From positions 105,997 through 169,996 of the forward strand of contig NZ_CALPCD010000005.1 of NCBI RefSeq assembly GCF_943192915.1: DNA of 64,000 nt, given 5' to 3'. The DNA is from Anaerotardibacter muris. GTDB lineage: Bacteria > Actinomycetota > Coriobacteriia > Coriobacteriales > Eggerthellaceae. The position numbers and the translations under genes were made by a program. Below the pieces are notes generated by a model. It was given only the letters and a program-made list of their open reading frames with translations. It was not told the origin of the DNA and made no database searches. Within the stretch, counting starts at the first letter, position 1; each line of letters starts with the position of its first letter. Shown one piece after another: positions 1 through 9,994 of this stretch.

Positions 1-1775
<1,775 letters not shown>

Positions 1776-1823
1776 TCAAATTTAGACCCGTTTTACGAAC
1801 CTACTTGTATTACCTCATAGTAA

Positions 1824-1849
1824 GTGGAGCCTAATCATGAAAGCTCCAC
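1824..1849. promoter_or_regulatory. Inverted repeat at the dnaK transcription start, possible heat-shock operator
   Basis: A perfect 7-bp inverted repeat, GTGGAGC-N12-GCTCCAC, begins just downstream of the predicted -10 box, so it would overlap the start of the transcript. It is neither CIRCE (TTAGCACTC-N9-GAGTGCTAA) nor the actinobacterial HAIR box (CTTGAGT-N7-ACTCAAG). It could be an operator or a 5'-leader hairpin. Confidence 0.4.
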
Positions 1850-1857
1850 GGTTTGAC

Positions 1858-1886
1858 ATAATATAATCTAAGTGAGTCATTGTAAA
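1858..1886 (-). promoter_or_regulatory. Predicted sigma-70 promoter of dnaK
   Basis: Read on the minus strand, TTTACA (1886-1881) and TATTAT (1863-1858) are separated by exactly 17 bases, about 95 bases before the dnaK start. Position and spacing fit a housekeeping promoter. Inference from consensus only. Confidence 0.5.
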
Positions 1887-1955
1887 GTTTTATGCGTTGC
1901 GAATTCTGATATCTTGGCGCGAATTCACGTTTGTGCTGTTCATCGGCAATCTTCA

Positions 1956-1990
1956 GACAAAAAGAAAGAGGCGAACGGTTCGTTCGCCTC
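1956..1990 (-). terminator. Rho-independent terminator on the minus strand
   Basis: Minus-strand hairpin with 9-bp stem GAGGCGAAC/GTTCGCCTC followed by a TTTCTTTTT tract. It faces transcripts coming from the ferredoxin gene about 220 bases upstream and separates them from dnaK. Confidence 0.75.
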
Positions 1991-2207
1991 CACAATTCAT
2001 ACACAAAAGGTATGTTCTGTCTGAAATCTTGAGGGCTCCTTGCCCTTTCGACTTCACCTCTGAACCAGCAGCCCGCATTGCCTTTACGCAGTGCTCACTC
2101 GATCCATTACGTCAAACGAACTGAGCACATCTTAGAACGGGTTTCCAGCCAAGTGCGCATTTCGTTGCACGGCTGAAAGATTGCTTACCGAAAGGTTACT
2201 TTAGAAG
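1991..2207 (-). other. Gene-free stretch between the ferredoxin gene and its terminator
   Basis: About 215 bases with no convincing reading frame, lying between the ferredoxin stop and a strong terminator on the same strand. It contains a small hairpin AGGGC/GCCCT near 2030-2045 (minus strand). It could be a long 3' UTR or a small RNA; it lacks the signatures of RNase P RNA, tmRNA or SRP RNA that I can recognise. Confidence 0.3.
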
Positions 2208-2396
2208 TTAGTCCTCTACGATCTCAGGGATAGCGCCCATCGGGCAGCTCTCTACGCAGTCGCCACAAGCGATGCAAGAGTCTTCGTTGATAACAGCTAC
2301 AACACCATCTACGACCTCAAGAACCTCTTGAGGGCAATCGTCAACGCAAATGCCGCAGCCAATACATTCTTCTTCCAGAATAACTGGATGTGCCAT
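2208..2396 (-). CDS. Ferredoxin, two [4Fe-4S] cluster type
   Basis: Small 62-residue electron carrier. Two clostridial-type motifs are visible: CIGCGICVDDCP (residues 11-22) and CIACGDCVESCP (41-52), each supplying CxxCxxC plus a distal CP, so two [4Fe-4S] clusters are expected. I chose the ATG at 2396, which has AGGAG upstream, over a longer open frame to 2546 whose extra N-terminus is unlike ferredoxins. Soluble cytoplasmic low-potential carrier; the redox partner cannot be told from the neighbours. Confidence 0.95.
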   Translation of the reverse strand: MAHPVILEEECIGCGICVDDCPQEVLEVVDGVVAVINEDSCIACGDCVESCPMGAIPEIVED

Positions 2397-2561
2397 TGTG
2401 TACCTCTTCTCCTCGGTTTTAATCAAAAAACTAGGTCGGGGGCGAAAACCCCTCTGTAGGAAAATACCACGGATGCGCAGCGATGCAACCCGCCAACACA
2501 ATTCTTCTGTAAGTGGTTGATCAGTATATGGAATACGCTGCCTCAAGAACTGGGGGCGAGG

Positions 2562-2710
2562 GGGGTGGAGGTCTCGGATTCATCCGTTTCGCTGTTCGCC
2601 CTGCGGGCTCATGCGCTGCACTGCCTCATACATTGATACACGAAAGCAACCCTAGGGTTGCTTTCTCCGTTTCGTATAGGCGTTCAGAATGAATCTACGA
2701 CCTCTACCCC
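2562..2710. repeat. Structured repeat element, copy 1
   Basis: 149-bp non-coding element bounded by imperfect inverted repeats: left end GGGGTGGAGGTC..GATTCAT, right end ATGAATC..GACCTCTACCCC. An inner hairpin has arms GAAAGCAACCC and GGGTTGCTTTC, and a central block of about 24 bases starting GGCTCATGCGCTGC is identical to copy 2 at 44462-44608. The stems of the two copies differ by compensating changes. Could be a MITE-like element or a structured RNA. It has no coding capacity. Confidence 0.8.
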
Positions 2711-2751
2711 CTCACCCCTGCCCTACAGCTACAGCACGTGTACGATTCCCC

Positions 2752-2786
2752 AAATAAAAACGACCCAGGATTCTTCCTGGGTCGTT
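2752..2786 (-). terminator. Terminator after the TusA-like gene
   Basis: Minus-strand 12-bp perfect stem AACGACCCAGGA/TCCTGGGTCGTT with a 4-base loop, followed by TTTTTATTT. It lies about 30 bases after the stop of the minus-strand gene at 2816-3085. Confidence 0.85.
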
Positions 2787-2815
2787 GATCGGTTGCCTAT
2801 TTATGAGGGGCTAGA

Positions 2816-3085
2816 CTAGACAGCATCCTCGGGAACGGAGGATTTGCTGGAGTGGGGCACGGGCGTAGTGTTCACTTCGCCAATACCGAGATGCACTTCC
2901 CAACCATTGTCGATGTCATGCACTTCCATATAGCTGTCAGAGCTGTTCGCGTAGGAGGTAAGATCTTCGAGCGTGTCCTTGCTGTCGGTGGTTACGATGA
3001 TATCGCGGTCGCCAGCGCCAGCAAGTACTTTGATGCTTTCGAGCAGTTCTGCGCTGGGCATACCAAATGCGTCAATGCGTGCCAT
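2816..3085 (-). CDS. TusA/SirA-like small protein lacking the active-site Cys-Pro motif
   Basis: 89 residues. The pattern DAFGM-(x)3-LLESIKVL near the N-terminus, then VTTDSKDTLEDLTSYA and a final strand GWEVHLGI, follows the layout of TusA/YedF proteins (D-x-x-G-x-x-CPxP-helix, strand, helix, strand). The catalytic CPxP is replaced by PSAE, and there is no cysteine at all, so sulfur transfer is not possible by the known mechanism. A Ser/Glu-rich tail follows residue 75. AAAGGA precedes the ATG. It is downstream of nikR-hypE on the same strand but separated by a repeat. The family assignment is my inference from pattern; the gene itself is well supported. Confidence 0.6.
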   Translation of the reverse strand: MARIDAFGMPSAELLESIKVLAGAGDRDIIVTTDSKDTLEDLTSYANSSDSYMEVHDIDNGWEVHLGIGEVNTTPVPHSSKSSVPEDAV

Positions 3086-3198
3086 GAGAGATCCTTTCTG
3101 TTCGGATAGCTCTATTATTATAGCTTTCCTGCGCAGGTGGAGCAGCTTTTGTCGATGGTTGCCTAATTGAAACCTAATGCTTGGAAACAGATTCTTGA

Positions 3199-3306
3199 GG
3201 GACAGGTCCGTTTTTTGTCCCTGATGAACAAAGGACAGGCCAGAGATATCTTTTGATACCTCTAGCCTGTCCCCAAACTGTCCCGGACAAAAACGAACCC
3301 GTCCCC
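3199..3306. repeat. TGTCC-type palindromic intergenic repeat, copy A
   Basis: Nested inverted repeats: outer arms GGGACAGGTCCGTTTTTTGTCC and its near complement ending ACCCGTCCC; inner arms GGACAGGCCAGAG and CTCTAGCCTGTCC. The whole unit could form one long hairpin. Sits between hypE and the TusA-like gene. Confidence 0.75.
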
Positions 3307-3313
3307 CTTCTTG

Positions 3314-4333
3314 TTAGCAGATGCGGGGGAGCTGCTCGCCTACGAGCATATCCATGATGCGCAGTGAGCCAAACCCTGTGCGCAGAGAAACACGCGGATC
3401 GCGATCTGCGGGCTTTTCAACCACTTCGCCAATGACGGCAGCATCCTTACCATATTTGTTGGCCTTCATCGCCGCGAGCGCTGCTTCGGCATCTTCAGCA
3501 CCCACCACGCACACCATCTTGCCTTCATTGGCTACTTGAAAGACGTCATAGCCGAGCATCTCGCATGCACCGCGCACCGCATCCTTCACGGGCACCGCGT
3601 CTTCTTCGATGATGAAGTCCACCTGAGATTGATCGGCTAGTTCGTTCAACGTGGAAGCGATGCCGCCACGAGTAGGATCGCGGAAACAACGCGTGGAAGG
3701 CGCAACCGCGAGCACTTCTTGAATAAGATGATTGAGCGGAGCCGCATCGGTCTGCAGATCGGCTTGGAAGCCAAGCTCCTCGCGGCAGCTCATGATGGTG
3801 ATGCCATGGTCGCCGAGCGTGCCCGTGACCAAGATCTTATCGCCTGGCTTGCAATACGCGCCTGAAAGATCGATACCTTCAGGGATGAAGCCCACTCCCG
3901 AAGTGTTGATGAACACGCCATCACCATGGCCGCGATTCACCACCTTGGTATCGCCCGTTACGATGCGCACACCAGCCTCTTTCGCCATCTCGGCCATGCT
4001 GGCGCAAATGCGCTTCAGATCTTCCATGGGAAAACCCTCTTCTAGGATGAATCCGCAGCTCAGGTATTGCGGGATTGCGCCACTCGTTGCTACATCGTTC
4101 ACCGTACCGCATACTGCCAAGCGGCCGATATCTCCCCCGGGGAAGAACTGCGGCGTGACCACGAAGCTATCAGTAGAGAACGCGATGCGTCCGCTTTCGG
4201 GAGCTGCAAGGCGCGCAGCATCGTCACCCGTACGCAGTTCATCGCCCGCGTATGCCTCGAAGAAGACTTGGTCGATGATACGCTTCATCATAGACCCGCC
4301 GCTACCGTGCCCGAGAAGTACTGTTTCGTCCAT
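3314..4333 (-). CDS. hypE: Hydrogenase maturation factor HypE
   Basis: 339 residues, a PurM/ThiL-fold ATPase that, with HypF, makes the thiocyanate used to build the CN ligands of the [NiFe]-hydrogenase active site. Seen: N-terminal GHGSGGSMMKR, the nucleotide-site DDAA, GGDIGRLAVCGTVNDVA, GDTKVV, and the diagnostic C-terminal PRIC whose terminal Cys is the carbamoyl/cyano carrier. AAGGA precedes the ATG at 4333. It follows nikR by about 20 bases, implying one transcript. No hypA, B, C, D or F is visible in this window. Confidence 0.95.
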   Translation of the reverse strand: MDETVLLGHGSGGSMMKRIIDQVFFEAYAGDELRTGDDAARLAAPESGRIAFSTDSFVVTPQFFPGGDIGRLAVCGTVNDVATSGAIPQYLSCGFILEEGFPMEDLKRICASMAEMAKEAGVRIVTGDTKVVNRGHGDGVFINTSGVGFIPEGIDLSGAYCKPGDKILVTGTLGDHGITIMSCREELGFQADLQTDAAPLNHLIQEVLAVAPSTRCFRDPTRGGIASTLNELADQSQVDFIIEEDAVPVKDAVRGACEMLGYDVFQVANEGKMVCVVGAEDAEAALAAMKANKYGKDAAVIGEVVEKPADRDPRVSLRTGFGSLRIMDMLVGEQLPRIC

Positions 4334-4353
4334 ATTCGATTCCTTGATGATTC

Positions 4354-4776
4354 CTAGATGAAAGCGCCGGTGGTGGTCATGACCAAACGGCCAGTCTTGA
4401 CGCCCTTGGTTCCGAGGATGAGATTCGCCACATCTTGCACTTCACCAGTTTCGCCTTTGAGGATGATCACCTCAAGGCAATTGTCGTGATCCACGTGCAC
4501 ATGCGTGGAAGTGATGATGTGATCGAGATAGTTATGCTGAATGTAGTGCAGCTTTTCCTGCAAGTCGCTCGCGTGATGACTATAGACGATGGTGAGCGTG
4601 CCCATGACTATGCGGCCTGGAGTAGCGCACTCGCCTTCGACGAGCGCGTCGCGCACCAGATCACGGATCACTTCGCTACGGTTCTTCGCCAAGCCACGGC
4701 GCGCAACGAGCCGATCGAACTTGATAAGAAGGTCTTCCGGCATGGCTACCGAAAAACGAACCAGATCACTGCTCAT
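4354..4776 (-). CDS. nikR: Nickel-responsive regulator NikR
   Basis: 140 residues with the two NikR parts: an N-terminal ribbon-helix-helix (VRFSVAMPEDLL..RSEVIRDLVRD, residues 6-46) and a C-terminal ACT-like nickel-binding domain with SHHASDL, the HxHxxHDxCLE ligand motif (THVHVDHDNCLEV) and TGRLVM near the end. The His and Cys nickel ligands are all present. It represses nickel uptake or use genes when nickel is plentiful. Directly upstream of hypE, which ties regulation to hydrogenase maturation. Confidence 0.95.
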   Translation of the reverse strand: MSSDLVRFSVAMPEDLLIKFDRLVARRGLAKNRSEVIRDLVRDALVEGECATPGRIVMGTLTIVYSHHASDLQEKLHYIQHNYLDHIITSTHVHVDHDNCLEVIILKGETGEVQDVANLILGTKGVKTGRLVMTTTGAFI

Positions 4777-4797
4777 GGATACTGCCTTCGCCCGCGA

Positions 4798-5052
4798 TTA
4801 GACCAAATTGACGGTAACGCCAGGTGCGGAGCTGGCATCCTTGTCGACTGCATCTTGCGCATCGGTGAGCAATGCACGTGCTTCATCCATCAGGCTCTGG
4901 ATCTCTTTGAGGACCTTTGCGGTGTTCTCGTATCCGCTATCATCGGCCTTATGGAAGAGCTTATGCGTCCAGCGACGGTTCAGGGCAACCTGGTCGTCCA
5001 TCTGCTCGAGCATCATCTTGAATTGGTCGGTGTTCACTCCGTTAGTGCACAT
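4798..5052 (-). CDS. Hypothetical helical protein, first gene of the nikR-hypE cluster
   Basis: 84 residues starting MCTNGVNTDQ; this ATG has AAAGGA nine bases upstream, so I prefer it to the longer frame to 5100. The protein is mostly predicted helix with charged heptad-like stretches (KVLKEIQSLMDEARALLTDA), one Cys, no membrane segment. Not recognised. Only about 20 bases separate it from nikR, suggesting co-transcription. Confidence 0.7.
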   Translation of the reverse strand: MCTNGVNTDQFKMMLEQMDDQVALNRRWTHKLFHKADDSGYENTAKVLKEIQSLMDEARALLTDAQDAVDKDASSAPGVTVNLV

Positions 5053-5161
5053 ATCTTCGATCCTTTTCTGTCGATGGACACGTTTCGAACGCACCCACAA
5101 AGGCTATTGATCGCTGGCTGTATTATCGACCCGAAAATGCGAGGGTCGCACTCTCATTTTT

Positions 5162-5191
5162 ACTAACGGTGTGAATTTTTCCGTAATTAGT
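5162..5191. promoter_or_regulatory. Imperfect inverted repeat upstream of the nikR cluster
   Basis: ACTAACGG ... CCGTAATTAGT, arms 5162-5169 and 5181-5191, in the leader about 110 bases before the 84-residue gene. It does not match the E. coli NikR site (GTATGA-N16-TCATAC). A candidate operator only. Confidence 0.25.
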
Positions 5192-5297
5192 GTTAACGGA
5201 GAGGGGCAGCGGCGCGTACCCCCATCTGATGGGGTCGAGGCAGCTACATCCAGGCCACTTCTGCCTCCGTCCCTCTTTAGGCGCTCTTTAGGTGTTT

Positions 5298-6422
5298 TTA
5301 GGCGTTGTAACCGTTAGGGTTCTGGCTTTGCCAATTCCAGGTGTCTTCGCACATACGAGCCAGATCGTATTCGGCTCTCCATTCGAGTTCGTCGGCTGCC
5401 TTATTGCACGCTGCATAATTCTCAGCGATATCACCAGGACGGCGATCGACGATCTTATAGGGCAGTTCTTTGCCGCATGCCTGTTCGAAAGCCTTGATCA
5501 CTTCGAGCACGCTCGAACCTTTGCCCGTACCCAGATTGAAGATGGCCACGCCGCTGCGCGTTCCATCTTCCGCAACGGGGCCTTCGTAGCTACCAAGGCC
5601 AATGGCTTTGCCCGTGCCCACTTTACCGCCCATATAGTCGAGCGCTTTCACATGCCCGCGTGCTAGGTCGACCACATGGATGTAGTCGCGCACGCCAGTG
5701 CCATCGGGCGTGGGATAGTCGTCACCGAAGACTTGGATGCATTCGAGCTTGCCCGTTGCCACCTGCGCCACATAAGGCAGCAGATTGTTCGGGATGCCCT
5801 TGGGGTCTTCGCCGATCATGCCGCTTTCATGCGCACCGATAGGATTGAAGTAGCGAAGCAGCACCACGTTCCATTCGTTGTCTGCGCGATACAAGTCAGT
5901 GAGGATTCGCTCGAGCATAGCTTTGGTCTCGCCGTAGGGATTCGTAGCTTCATGCAACGGACACTCTTCGGTGATGGGGATCATTTCGGGGTCGCCATAG
6001 ACGGTGGCACTACTGGAGAAGATGATGTTCTTCACGTTGTGGTTGCGCGCCACATCGAAGAGCACGAGCGAGCCCGTGACGTTGTTCCAATAATATTCGA
6101 GCGGCTTTTGCGTGCTCTCACCCACCGCCTTGAAGCCAGCAAAATGGATGATGGCATCGATATCGTGTGTAGCGAAGACCTTCTCAAGGCCCTCGCGATC
6201 GAGGATGTTTACCTGGTAGAACGTAAGTTTGTCGGGTTTGCCCGAGATCTTACGGATGCGCTCGATCGCAACCTCGCTCGAATTCGAAAGGTCATCGACC
6301 ACCACCACGTCATAGCCTTTTTCCAGCAGCTCGACACAAGTGTGGCTGCCAATGAAACCAGCACCACCTGTTACGAGGATGGTCTGCTGATCGGGGTTGG
6401 TCGCTAAGCTCTTGTTCGCCAT
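5298..6422 (-). CDS. galE: UDP-glucose 4-epimerase GalE
   Basis: 374 residues from the ATG at 6422 (GAAAGG six bases upstream; an ATG 18 bases earlier lacks a site). Extended short-chain dehydrogenase: NAD-binding GGAGFIG (about residues 16-22), [10 protein letters not shown], catalytic SSSATVYG and YGETK, and the epimerase motif [13 protein letters not shown]. Interconverts UDP-glucose and UDP-galactose in the cytoplasm for the Leloir pathway or surface glycans. It carries an unusual extra segment ([18 protein letters not shown], about 282-299) near the C-terminus, making it longer than the usual 330-340 residues. Confidence 0.95.
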   Translation of the reverse strand: MANKSLATNPDQQTILVTGGAGFIGSHTCVELLEKGYDVVVVDDLSNSSEVAIERIRKISGKPDKLTFYQVNILDREGLEKVFATHDIDAIIHFAGFKAVGESTQKPLEYYWNNVTGSLVLFDVARNHNVKNIIFSSSATVYGDPEMIPITEECPLHEATNPYGETKAMLERILTDLYRADNEWNVVLLRYFNPIGAHESGMIGEDPKGIPNNLLPYVAQVATGKLECIQVFGDDYPTPDGTGVRDYIHVVDLARGHVKALDYMGGKVGTGKAIGLGSYEGPVAEDGTRSGVAIFNLGTGKGSSVLEVIKAFEQACGKELPYKIVDRRPGDIAENYAACNKAADELEWRAEYDLARMCEDTWNWQSQNPNGYNA

Positions 6423-6532
6423 GAAATGCCTTTCGTTCATGCGTCATGGGTGTTGTGTTCGCTTCATATTATAGTCGCCAGAAGCACGTGAGTCGCGGCC
6501 CTGCAGATGCATGGTCGCCGTATCGCGGTGGC

Positions 6533-7018
6533 CTACACGTCGTTGGTCTGAGAGAGCATCTCTTTCATCAACGACCAGGCCTGTTGCTTGCGTTCTTCAG
6601 TCTTGAGCATACGTTCGAAATCGACGAAGGCTGCGCACGGACGGCCCAGGATGAAATCGCATCCGGCTAGCTTGATAGGCTGGTTATAGGCGCGCGAAAG
6701 CGTTTCGGCAGCACGCTGATCGAGCACTACCGCGCAAAGCGGATCGATGGCTTCGATCAGATGCATAAGATCGGAAGGTTCGAGCGCTTCTGTGTTCATC
6801 CATACGATATCTGATGCAGAAAAGCCACCGCGCTTGGCTGTTGCCAGCAGGGCTTCTCGCGTAGAGCTGGTTATTGGTTTGCTGAAGATGATGCAGAAGA
6901 GCGCATTCAAACTGCCTTCGAAGCTGGCAGTGAACGAAGCGCATTCGGCCTGGATCTGTCGTTCATAGACCGACTGAGCTTGGGGTAGCGGAGAGATCTG
7001 CTCGGGGTTTGGCATCAT
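6533..7018 (-). CDS. Hypothetical protein downstream of a HAD phosphatase
   Basis: 161 residues, not recognised. Alternating helix/strand composition with ALFCIIFSKPITSSTREALLATAKRGGF and a DPLCAVVLDQRAAETL segment suggests a small alpha/beta fold; no signal peptide or membrane helix. Its start (two consecutive ATG codons at 7018/7015) lies six bases after the stop of the HAD gene, so translation is probably coupled to it. Confidence 0.65.
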   Translation of the reverse strand: MMPNPEQISPLPQAQSVYERQIQAECASFTASFEGSLNALFCIIFSKPITSSTREALLATAKRGGFSASDIVWMNTEALEPSDLMHLIEAIDPLCAVVLDQRAAETLSRAYNQPIKLAGCDFILGRPCAAFVDFERMLKTEERKQQAWSLMKEMLSQTNDV

Positions 7019-7024
7019 GGTTTC

Positions 7025-7687
7025 CTAAAGCCCTGCCAGAACGAGCATGTCTTCAGGGCGTTCGAGCACGTAGTCAGGGTTCGCGGCCATCAGGCGCTCG
7101 TGAGGTTGATAGCCCCACTTCACGGCCACCGACTTCATCCCAGCATTATGTCCAGCTTCGATATCGCTCGCGGAATCGCCAAAGAACAAGCACTCCGCAG
7201 GGTCGATACCAAGCTCTTCGGCACACAGCAAGATCCCCGTGGGGTCAGGCTTGCGAGGAACCTGCGCAGATTCACCATGAGCCACATCGATCAGATCAGG
7301 AAAGAAGCGATCGCGCACATCGAGCACGCCCTGCTCGAACTTGTTGGACATGATGGCCAACTTCACACCGGCGGCTTTTGCCTGCTGCAGCGCTTCGCTC
7401 ATACCTTCGAACTCGGTGGTATAGAGGATGCCGAAATCGTGGTAGAAGTCCTTGAAGCGTTTGAACGTGCGCTCGAATTCCTCTTGAGATGCGTCTGAGG
7501 GAACGGCTTGGCTTATGAGCGATGCCGCCCCGTCGCCAATGTAGGTAAGGATCTGTTCAGGTGTGTGAGTAGGAAAGCCCTCTTCCTCGAGCGCTTTGTT
7601 GGTGACGTTCACCAAGTCAGGCAGCGTATTGAGCAGCGTGCCATCCAGATCGAAGATGAATGCTTTGTATGCGGGCTGGTTGCACAT
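7025..7687 (-). CDS. HAD-superfamily hydrolase, phosphoglycolate phosphatase type
   Basis: 220 residues from the ATG at 7687, which has AAGGAAAGCAC upstream (the frame is open to 7738). HAD motifs are complete: I FDLDGTLLNT (nucleophile and acid Asp), II SN in AIMSNK, III Lys in RKPDP, IV GDSASDIEAG. The helical cap between motifs I and II fits the Gph/PpaX group. Substrate could be phosphoglycolate or another small phosphate ester; this cannot be settled from sequence. Confidence 0.85.
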   Translation of the reverse strand: MCNQPAYKAFIFDLDGTLLNTLPDLVNVTNKALEEEGFPTHTPEQILTYIGDGAASLISQAVPSDASQEEFERTFKRFKDFYHDFGILYTTEFEGMSEALQQAKAAGVKLAIMSNKFEQGVLDVRDRFFPDLIDVAHGESAQVPRKPDPTGILLCAEELGIDPAECLFFGDSASDIEAGHNAGMKSVAVKWGYQPHERLMAANPDYVLERPEDMLVLAGL

Positions 7688-7794
7688 GTGCTTTCCTTGT
7701 TGAACTCGCGCAAGATCGATCGGTCGCGCACTATCCATTCGCCTTTATTCTATCAGCTGCATGCAGCGATGAAGTAGATAACAGATAGGACAGG

Positions 7795-9018
7795 CTATCT
7801 GTGCCCAACAAGCCCGACGGATTCATAGAGGTCGACCAGCTCTTGTAAGATGACCTCCTGGGAATAGTTGCTTTCAGCATAAGCGGCGATCCTTTTTCGC
7901 CAATCCTTATCCGTCAAGGCGCGTTCGAGCGTTTCTTCGATACCACGAGCTAGGTCGGTCGCATCTTCGGGTTCGACCAGTTCTCCCACTTCACGATCGA
8001 CGAAATCCGGAAGCCCACCTTGATCGGTAGCTACCACAGGAGTTCCGCAGGCCATCGCCTCCACCGCCACCAAACCGAACGGCTCTCGGCGAGAAGGGAC
8101 CACGCTCACATCAGCGCTGTTATAGAGTCGCGCCAGTTCGCTTTGAGAAACATTGCCGATGAAGAACACACGCCCAAGACCGAGTTCGCGAGCTTGGCGC
8201 TCCAACGCCTCGCGCTCTTCGCCATCGCCCGCCAGCACGGTGATGGCGTTCGGCAGATCCTTTTCATAGATCGCGGCTGCATCCAGCAGTACATCAATAC
8301 CCTTGAAGCGAGTCATCTTGCCCGCGAACAAGATCACGTTGCGATCCCGCGCGTCAACGCCATGGTCAGCCAAAACTGCCTCTCTATCGATGTCTTCTAC
8401 CTTGAAGATGTCGGGGTTATATCCATTGCGACGACGCACGATCTTGTGCGCTTGTTCGGGAAATGTTGCACGCACCAGCTCTTCGTTATCTTCCGAAATG
8501 CAAATGACCTTCTCGCAATCTTCGATCGCGCGATCGGCGAATGCGTGCAAATGCGGCCATTTCTCGTATCCCATCAGGTCGGTCCCATGCGCTGTCAGCA
8601 CGAGCGGAACGCCATGATCGCACGCGAGCGAAGGCAAGATCCAAACATGCTGCCCATGGATCACATCAGGTGAAAAGCTCTCTATTTCAAAGTCGATCGC
8701 TTCCTGAAAAGCGGTGCAATACTGCTCGAGTTGTTGGTCGCTCAAGTCTGCGAACGAGGTCGTCGAACGCGGGTGCGTGGTGAAGCACGGAAAGTTGAAA
8801 TCGACCGCTTCTGATGTGGCCGCTTCGGGATGCAGTGGATCCGTGAAGTGGACAGGATGGATACGGATGCCTTCATAGTGCGGAAAATCTGGAGTGTTCT
8901 CGGGTAGGATCACGCAAACTTCGTGACCGTGTTTTGCCAGCTGAGTTGCAAGATTCTTCGTATACGTGCCGCTGCCAGAACCTTCAAGTGGAAAATGGTT
9001 GATCATCAGGATCTTCAT
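7795..9018 (-). CDS. GT4-family glycosyltransferase
   Basis: 407 residues from the ATG at 9018. GT-B fold: N-terminal MNHFPLEGSGSGTYTKNLA glycine loop, HGTDLMG, and the C-terminal nucleotide-sugar site FAGKMTRFKGIDVLLDA, then EPFGLVAVEAMACGTPVVAT, containing the retaining EX7E motif. Probably transfers a sugar to a lipid or polysaccharide at the inner face of the membrane. It follows a TetR regulator on the same strand, separated by about 135 bases. Donor and acceptor are unknown. Confidence 0.88.
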   Translation of the reverse strand: MKILMINHFPLEGSGSGTYTKNLATQLAKHGHEVCVILPENTPDFPHYEGIRIHPVHFTDPLHPEAATSEAVDFNFPCFTTHPRSTTSFADLSDQQLEQYCTAFQEAIDFEIESFSPDVIHGQHVWILPSLACDHGVPLVLTAHGTDLMGYEKWPHLHAFADRAIEDCEKVICISEDNEELVRATFPEQAHKIVRRRNGYNPDIFKVEDIDREAVLADHGVDARDRNVILFAGKMTRFKGIDVLLDAAAIYEKDLPNAITVLAGDGEEREALERQARELGLGRVFFIGNVSQSELARLYNSADVSVVPSRREPFGLVAVEAMACGTPVVATDQGGLPDFVDREVGELVEPEDATDLARGIEETLERALTDKDWRKRIAAYAESNYSQEVILQELVDLYESVGLVGHR

Positions 9019-9153
9019 AGGTGGTCTTCGTTCCAACCTTTCTGTCTTGTTTTGAGCTCAACCCTCTGCGGGAAACGAACGCGTTCATCATCGAGTAGAG
9101 CAATGGCGGTTGAGGCGCTGCTGCGCTTCGTGTCTTCTTCCGCCTTCTTTTGA

Positions 9154-9795
9154 TTACACCGCTGCCGCGTGATCGAGGCACATGAGCACGAAATCGGTAT
9201 AAGCCTCTTCGAACGTACCCGTGAAGGGCTGCATGCCAGCCAAACGCATCGCTTCGGCGGTACGATCGGCGCAATGAAAATGGTCGTAAAGTCCTGGAGC
9301 CTGATAGATGAGCCTCAGGTACAGATCGCGCATGGCAAGTTCGTTGCCGCCAACTTGTTTCTGCAGCACGTGCAACAGCGGTTCCACCATCTCGCCCCAT
9401 TCCTGCTTGAATTCGACCAATCGCTCAAGTGACGTATTAGACTCGATGATGGCAATGAGGATGTCCTGGTAACGCAAGAATTCGGGATGACGCGCAGTTA
9501 CTTGTGCCCACACCTTGGCGAACTGAGCATTCGTCAGTTCACGACCTTCTAATGTATTCACCAGGTCTTCGATGTATGCCCGGCTCGCACGCGAATGCAA
9601 TGCAAGGAACACCTCTTCTTGTGTAGAGGCATACTTATAGAGGTTCGAACGCGCCCAACCAAGCTCTTTAGCGATAAGGCCCATGTTTATCTCATGGTAT
9701 GAAAGCTCCGCGAACAACGCCTCGGTGGCGTCCATGATGGCTTCCATGCGCTCGGCCTTTTGCTCAGGTGAACGAGCACGCTGATAATTAGACAC
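9154..9795 (-). CDS. TetR-family transcriptional regulator
   Basis: 213 residues. N-terminal TetR helix-turn-helix: IMDATEALFAELSYHEINMGLIAKELGWARSNLYKYASTQEEVFLAL (about residues 20-66). The C-terminal ligand domain resembles the TetR C-terminal class with a FxxRxxDI motif (FLRYQDILIAIIESNTSLE). Divergent from the flavodoxin gene with a 199-base gap, so control of the flavodoxin and itself is the natural guess. Confidence 0.88.
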   Translation of the reverse strand: MSNYQRARSPEQKAERMEAIMDATEALFAELSYHEINMGLIAKELGWARSNLYKYASTQEEVFLALHSRASRAYIEDLVNTLEGRELTNAQFAKVWAQVTARHPEFLRYQDILIAIIESNTSLERLVEFKQEWGEMVEPLLHVLQKQVGGNELAMRDLYLRLIYQAPGLYDHFHCADRTAEAMRLAGMQPFTGTFEEAYTDFVLMCLDHAAAV

Positions 9796-9994
9796 TTCGA
9801 CCTCCTTTCGCTACTGATAATTCTATCAAACTCGAACGTGTAGACCGTATAGAGCCAACGAGCAAAAGATGATCCTTGTCAGTAAGGTCGAAGGCTGTTT
9901 TCAATTCAATGGCAAATGAAGGTCCGATCAGTTAGTGACGCTTTGTCGCCTATAATAGACGAAACCGTTTCAACACACCAAGGAGATGAGTTTC

